This document shows, in pieces, positions 60,406-64,000 of a stretch of 64,000 bases of DNA; within the stretch, counting starts at the first letter, position 1; each line of letters begins with the position of its first letter. The notes below the pieces were generated by a model. That model did no database searches. It had not been told where the DNA came from and worked only from the letters and a program-made list of their open reading frames with translations. Position numbers and translations under genes: made by a program. The stretch is from Microlunatus parietis. GTDB lineage: Bacteria > Actinomycetota > Actinomycetes > Propionibacteriales > Propionibacteriaceae. The stretch covers positions 3,038,001 to 3,102,000 of the forward strand of contig NZ_JACCBU010000001.1 of assembly GCF_013407955.1 (NCBI RefSeq). The letters run 5' to 3'.

Positions 60406-61200
60406 ATGGTCAAGACCGTGGTTCCGGCGGTGGAGCTGGATCTGTCCGAACCGCCCGAGGTCTGGGCGCAGGGCCGCAGCACGCACGGGGTGCGCAGCCT
60501 GGAGGACCGGTTCCAGTTGCCTCGGCTGTGGTCGCTGCACCTGTACGGCTACCACGCCGACCTCGAGGTCGACGGGGTGACGCACCAGGTGGCGCCGGGC
60601 ACCGTGTCCCTGGTCCCGCCCGCCGCAGCGATCCGCTACCGCTACCGGGGCCCGTCCACTCATCTGTATGCCCACCTCAAGGCCGGGTCGGGGACGCCGG
60701 CCCGCGGCCGGCTGCAGTTGATCATGTCGCCCGGAGCCGAACTGCCGGTGATCACCGACCTGATGGAGTCCGCGGTCGCCGCGGCCGCCTTCCGGCCGGA
60801 ACGGACCCGAGCCGACATCTGGGGCGTGCTGCTCCGACTGGCCGACCGGCCGGCCCCGCGCCCGGCCACCACACCGGCCCGTGATCATGTGGTGACCGCG
60901 ATGGCCTACATCGAGTCCCGGCTGACCGAGACCCTGACGGTGCCGCAGGTGGCCGCCGCGGCCGGCATCTCGGCCAACCACCTGACCCGGCTGTTCTCGG
61001 CCGAGGTGGACCAGTCCGTCGTCGGCTACATCCGGCGCCGCCGGATCGACCACGCCCGCCGGCTGCTGGCCAGCAGCACGATGTCGATCACCGCGATCGC
61101 CTCCGCGGTCGGTTTCCCCGACCTGCAGGCATTCAACAAGGCCTGCCGCGCCGTCACCGGTCAGTCGCCGCGGCGGCTGCGCCAGGGTCCGGCGGACTGA
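60406..61200 (+). CDS. AraC-family regulator
   Basis: 264 residues: an N-terminal cupin-like sensor (VDGVTHQVAPGTVSLVPPAAAIRYRYRG, about 45-75) and a C-terminal double helix-turn-helix (LTVPQVAAAAGISANHLTRLFSAEVDQSVVGYIRRRRIDHARRLLASSTMSITAIASAVGFPDLQAFNKACRAVTG in several segments). I start at ATG 60406. Divergence from phyH suggests it activates the dioxygenase operon. Its end overlaps the GNAT gene by 47 bases. Confidence 0.9.
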   Translation: MVKTVVPAVELDLSEPPEVWAQGRSTHGVRSLEDRFQLPRLWSLHLYGYHADLEVDGVTHQVAPGTVSLVPPAAAIRYRYRGPSTHLYAHLKAGSGTPARGRLQLIMSPGAELPVITDLMESAVAAAAFRPERTRADIWGVLLRLADRPAPRPATTPARDHVVTAMAYIESRLTETLTVPQVAAAAGISANHLTRLFSAEVDQSVVGYIRRRRIDHARRLLASSTMSITAIASAVGFPDLQAFNKACRAVTGQSPRRLRQGPAD

Positions 61201-61660
61201 CCGCCCGGGTGCGCTCGTGCGGCAGCAGCCGGCGAGCGACGTACCCGGTCTTCACGTCGGGCGTGAAACCGCAGGCCCGGTAGAAGGCGTGCGTCGAGGC
61301 CCGCTTCGATCCGGTCAGCAGCATCACCTTGTAGCAGCCGCGGCGCCAGGCCTCCTGGAGTGTGTGGTCCATGATCAGCTTGCCCAGGCCACGGCCCCGG
61401 AGCGACTCGTCCACGACCACGTTCTCGATGATCGCGTACGGCGACGCGGCCCGACTCAGGTTCGGAATGACATTGAGATAGGTGGTCGCCACGACCTCGC
61501 CGTCCCGCTCGAGCACGGACAGCTGCAGCCCGGGATCGGCGAGGATCCGCTCGAACACCTCGCGATCGCTGCCGTCCTCGATCACCGGGTCGTCCGGGTT
61601 CAGCTGCCCGTACAGCCGCATGATCGCCTCGAGATCGCCTGCCATCGCTGCTCGGAACAC
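61154..61660 (-). CDS. GNAT-family N-acetyltransferase
   Basis: A 168-residue GNAT domain: FRAAMAGDLEAIMRLYGQLNP at the start, VVDESLRGRGLGKLIMDHTLQEA with the acetyl-CoA loop RGRGLG, and the C-terminal STHAFYRACGF. It acetylates a small amine of unknown identity. GTG start. It follows the CPBP protease gene by 19 bases on the same strand. Confidence 0.88.
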   Translation of the reverse strand: MFRAAMAGDLEAIMRLYGQLNPDDPVIEDGSDREVFERILADPGLQLSVLERDGEVVATTYLNVIPNLSRAASPYAIIENVVVDESLRGRGLGKLIMDHTLQEAWRRGCYKVMLLTGSKRASTHAFYRACGFTPDVKTGYVARRLLPHERTRAVSPPDPGAAAAATDR

Positions 61661-61679
61661 CGTGACACCGTATCGCCGT

Positions 61680-62372
61680 TCAGGACGTCAGCGGCGGCAC
61701 GGCGAGCAGCATGGCCACCGCCCAGGTGACGTGCGTCAGGATCGGTGCCAGCACGCCGCCGGTGACCTGGCGCAGCCGGCCGGTCACCAGGGCCAGCACG
61801 GCGGCGGCGAAGATCAACAGCGGGTTGCCGGTCGGGATCGTCACCAGGACGTTGAGCGCGGCCGTGACGGCGTACCGATGCCGGGGGCGGGTCAGGCGCC
61901 ACAGCGCGCCGCGGAAGAACACCTCCTCGCCGGCTCCGTTGACCACGGTGATCACCAGGACCAGTGGCAGCAGGCCGCGGTCGGCGTAGCCGAAGACGCC
62001 GGACAACGCGTCGTCGAAGAGCGGCAGCCGGTCGACCAGCAACGCGCCGAGGACGAAGATCACGGCCAGCAGCAGGCCGATCAGGATCGGGGCGAGGAAG
62101 GTTCGCGCCCGGCTGCGCCGCGGGACGGGCCACAGGTCGACCGGGACCAGCAGGCCGCCGATCAGCCAGACCGCGGCGAGCGCCAGGGTGAGCCCGTAGA
62201 AGCGGCCGCTGCCCTGCGGGCTGGCGAAGGACAGGTGCAGCAGGCCCGCGCCGGCGACCAGAACGGCCAGCACCACGATCCGGGCCAGAAAGGGACGCCG
62301 GAGGAACAGCGGCCGGCGGGCGGGCCCGGAGGCGCCGGTCACCGGCACCCGCAGGCCAGACCGTTCGTCCAT
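61680..62372 (-). CDS. CPBP-family intramembrane metalloprotease
   Basis: A 230-residue protein with about seven hydrophobic helices. The protease motifs are GEEVFFRG (glutamates and Arg of motif 1) and a later THVTWA His; the motif 2 FxxxH is not clear because that region reads ALNVLVTI, so activity may be altered. Related proteins cleave prenylated or bacteriocin-type substrates (Rce1/Abi group). ATG start; a 165-base gap separates it from the divergent sialidase. Confidence 0.83.
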   Translation of the reverse strand: MDERSGLRVPVTGASGPARRPLFLRRPFLARIVVLAVLVAGAGLLHLSFASPQGSGRFYGLTLALAAVWLIGGLLVPVDLWPVPRRSRARTFLAPILIGLLLAVIFVLGALLVDRLPLFDDALSGVFGYADRGLLPLVLVITVVNGAGEEVFFRGALWRLTRPRHRYAVTAALNVLVTIPTGNPLLIFAAAVLALVTGRLRQVTGGVLAPILTHVTWAVAMLLAVPPLTS

Positions 62373-62537
62373 GGCGTGAACCTACCCGGCAACGGCCGCC
62401 GATCACCGGCACCCCAGGGCCGGCCCGGACCCGGTTTCGGCTCGCACTGGTCCACCGGCAACGACTCTCCCCCTTGACATGGAATGCAGTTCCGGATGAG
62501 CTGGCGGCGGCACCCCCTGGACGTCGGAGGAGATCAG

Positions 62538-64000
62538 ATGAACCGTCCAGCCCGGCTTCAGCTTCCCATGATGATCATCGGCCTGAGCCTCACCGCGGCC
62601 CTGCTGACCGCCCTGCCCGCCCAGGCCAGACCCTCCGTCCGGGACTTCGAGTCCGACCCGGTCGGCTCGGTCCCGGCCGGCTGCTCGACGCCGGCAGGTC
62701 GGACCGCCGCGACGGTGACCGACACCGAGGCCTACAGCGGCCGACAGTCGCTGGCGTTGACGGACTCGTCGGCCGACGCGCAGACGGTGATCATCTGTCC
62801 CGGCGCCGAAGGGGACGGCCAGCAGCTCCGGTTCGCCGTCCGGCCCGAGACGCTGCCCAACGGCTTCCTGGTCTCGCTGCTCGGCACGTTCGTCGGCAAG
62901 CCGGCCAGCGGGGTGCCGGTGTTCCAGGTGATGGTCCGGCCGGACGGCGGGCTGTCCTGGTACGACGGCCTCGGCTGGACCCAGATCGGCGCCGCCGGGA
63001 CCGTACCGGCCGGCTCCTGGAGCACCATGATCATCGAAGTGCCGCGGGGCCACGCGGAGGCCCGGGTCTTCGTGGGCGAGCGGGCCGGTCTCCGGTCCTT
63101 CGTCGGGGCGGCGGGCCCGGTCGGCGTCAGCCCGGTCGCGAGTGTGACCGGCTACCAGTTCGCCAGTGCCGGTACAAGGCCGGCCGGCGACGTGATCTTC
63201 GTCGACGACGTGGCCGTGGCCGACGGCACCGGAGCCGCGCCGAAGCCGCCCCAGCCGTTGATCAAGGTCGGCCGGCCGATGATCATCGACGAGACCGACG
63301 AGGGCCTGATGCAGATGCCGAACACGGCGGTCAGCGTGCCCCAGCCGGACGGCACCGAGGAGGTGCTGGTCTCGTACCCGGTGCACGGCGACACCGCCCA
63401 CGACACCGGCACGGCCTTGGCCTCCTCCCGTGATCAGGGCCGGACCTGGACGAACGCCGACGACCGGAATCCCTTCCCGAACGAGCAATCCTTCTACCTC
63501 AGCCGGCTTCGCAACGGCGACCTGCTGGCAGTCTCGTACCACACGTTCATGATCGACGAGCCCGGCAAGACCCAGGCCGAGGTGCCGACCGCCGTGTCCA
63601 AGGACGGCGGCCACACGTGGGTTCACCGGGCCGGCCGGATGACCGCGCCGCAGTCGATGAAGCCGATCTCCGACGCGACCAGCCGGCCCGGGCATCCGCT
63701 CGGCGGGTTCGTCCTGGTGCACCGGGTGATCGAGGACGACGACGGCACCCTCTACCAGTCCGGCTACGGTTTCTACGCCGAGGACCGGAAGTTCCGGCAG
63801 ATCATCCTGGCCTCGACCGACGGCGGCGAGAACTGGACCGTCCGTGGCACCGTGGCCGCCGCCCTCCCGGACCGCCAGAACTACGAGTGCCTCTGCGAGG
63901 CGGCGATCGCTCGGACCAAGGACGGTTCACTGCTGGCCGTGATGCGCACCGGCAGCTACCAGCCGCTGTACCAGGCTCGATCGACCGACGACGGAGCCAC
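62538..64000 (+). CDS. Secreted BNR sialidase-family protein (partial, runs past the right edge)
   Basis: The frame from ATG 62538, with GGAGGAG 6 bases upstream, is open for 487 codons to the window end. It starts with a signal peptide (MNRPARLQL, then a hydrophobic core ending ALPAQA). A jelly-roll-like N-terminal domain follows (FESDPVGSVPAGCS ... VIFVDDVAVADG, about 33-235), typical of carbohydrate or polysaccharide-binding. Then comes a propeller with Asp-box turns SSRDQGRTW, SKDGGHTW, STDGGENW and STDDGA. It could release sugars outside the cell for the importer at 53-56 kb. Confidence 0.87.
   Translation, partial: MNRPARLQLPMMIIGLSLTAALLTALPAQARPSVRDFESDPVGSVPAGCSTPAGRTAATVTDTEAYSGRQSLALTDSSADAQTVIICPGAEGDGQQLRFAVRPETLPNGFLVSLLGTFVGKPASGVPVFQVMVRPDGGLSWYDGLGWTQIGAAGTVPAGSWSTMIIEVPRGHAEARVFVGERAGLRSFVGAAGPVGVSPVASVTGYQFASAGTRPAGDVIFVDDVAVADGTGAAPKPPQPLIKVGRPMIIDETDEGLMQMPNTAVSVPQPDGTEEVLVSYPVHGDTAHDTGTALASSRDQGRTWTNADDRNPFPNEQSFYLSRLRNGDLLAVSYHTFMIDEPGKTQAEVPTAVSKDGGHTWVHRAGRMTAPQSMKPISDATSRPGHPLGGFVLVHRVIEDDDGTLYQSGYGFYAEDRKFRQIILASTDGGENWTVRGTVAAALPDRQNYECLCEAAIARTKDGSLLAVMRTGSYQPLYQARSTDDGA

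Overview
The window is GC-rich (roughly 70% by eye), densely coded, and reads as the chromosome of a high-GC actinobacterium. Evidence includes a WhiB regulator, a Crp/ArsA/WhiB/PonA gene block matching the Mycobacterium and Streptomyces order, a bifunctional aspartokinase reading frame with an internal start, many GTG starts and several apparently leaderless promoters. Gene content would suit the Propionibacteriales (Microlunatus- or Kribbella-like), but I cannot fix the genus from sequence alone. There is no rRNA, prophage, CRISPR array or intact transposase; one tRNA-Pro(CGG) is present.

Layout. 1-6.9 kb: end of an unknown membrane protein, a SIS-domain sugar-phosphate enzyme, and a LacI-controlled ChvE/MmsA/MmsB-type sugar ABC importer whose two promoters carry the same operator. 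6.9-7.6 kb: a VapBC-type toxin-antitoxin pair. 7.7-16.7 kb: acetyl-CoA synthetase, NhaA antiporter, a holin-like membrane protein, a TetR regulator overlapping a rifampin-phosphotransferase-like dikinase, a GlxA/AraC-type regulator and a stand-alone GAPDH. 16.7-17.6 kb: a gene-free, repeat-rich stretch. 17.6-22.2 kb: alpha-glucosidase, HD hydrolase, CoA-type Nudix, endonuclease III and Crp.

22.2-33.3 kb is a block of accessory genes: an MFS exporter with its TetR, a MocR regulator with an EamA exporter, an HtrA protease, an SRPBCC protein, a TetM-like ribosomal protection protein with a leader ORF, an ECF sigma factor and a reductase. It sits between crp and the MBL/RidA/ArsA/WhiB/PonA genes, which lie next to crp in Mycobacterium. 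33.3-42.4 kb completes that conserved block (MBL, Nudix, RidA, DUF4177, two ArsA-like ATPases, WhiB4/WblA-like, class A PBP, YqeY, metallophosphoesterase, tRNA-Pro).

42.4-51 kb holds small single-gene functions (kinase, HxlR, SnoaL-like, MazG-like, HhH, MmcQ, nucleotidyltransferase, VOC). It also holds a tandem array of three paralogous membrane-anchored proteins of unknown family, which is the best candidate here for an undescribed system, and then lysC. 51-58.6 kb is a GntR-controlled operon for scavenging sialic acid or amino sugars: binding protein, two permeases, sialidase and NAL/DHDPS-fold lyase, with a divergent GH3 hexosaminidase. 58.6-64 kb holds a MITE-like inverted-repeat element, a PhyH dioxygenase with a small partner and a divergent AraC regulator, a GNAT, a CPBP protease, and the start of a secreted sialidase that runs off the right edge.
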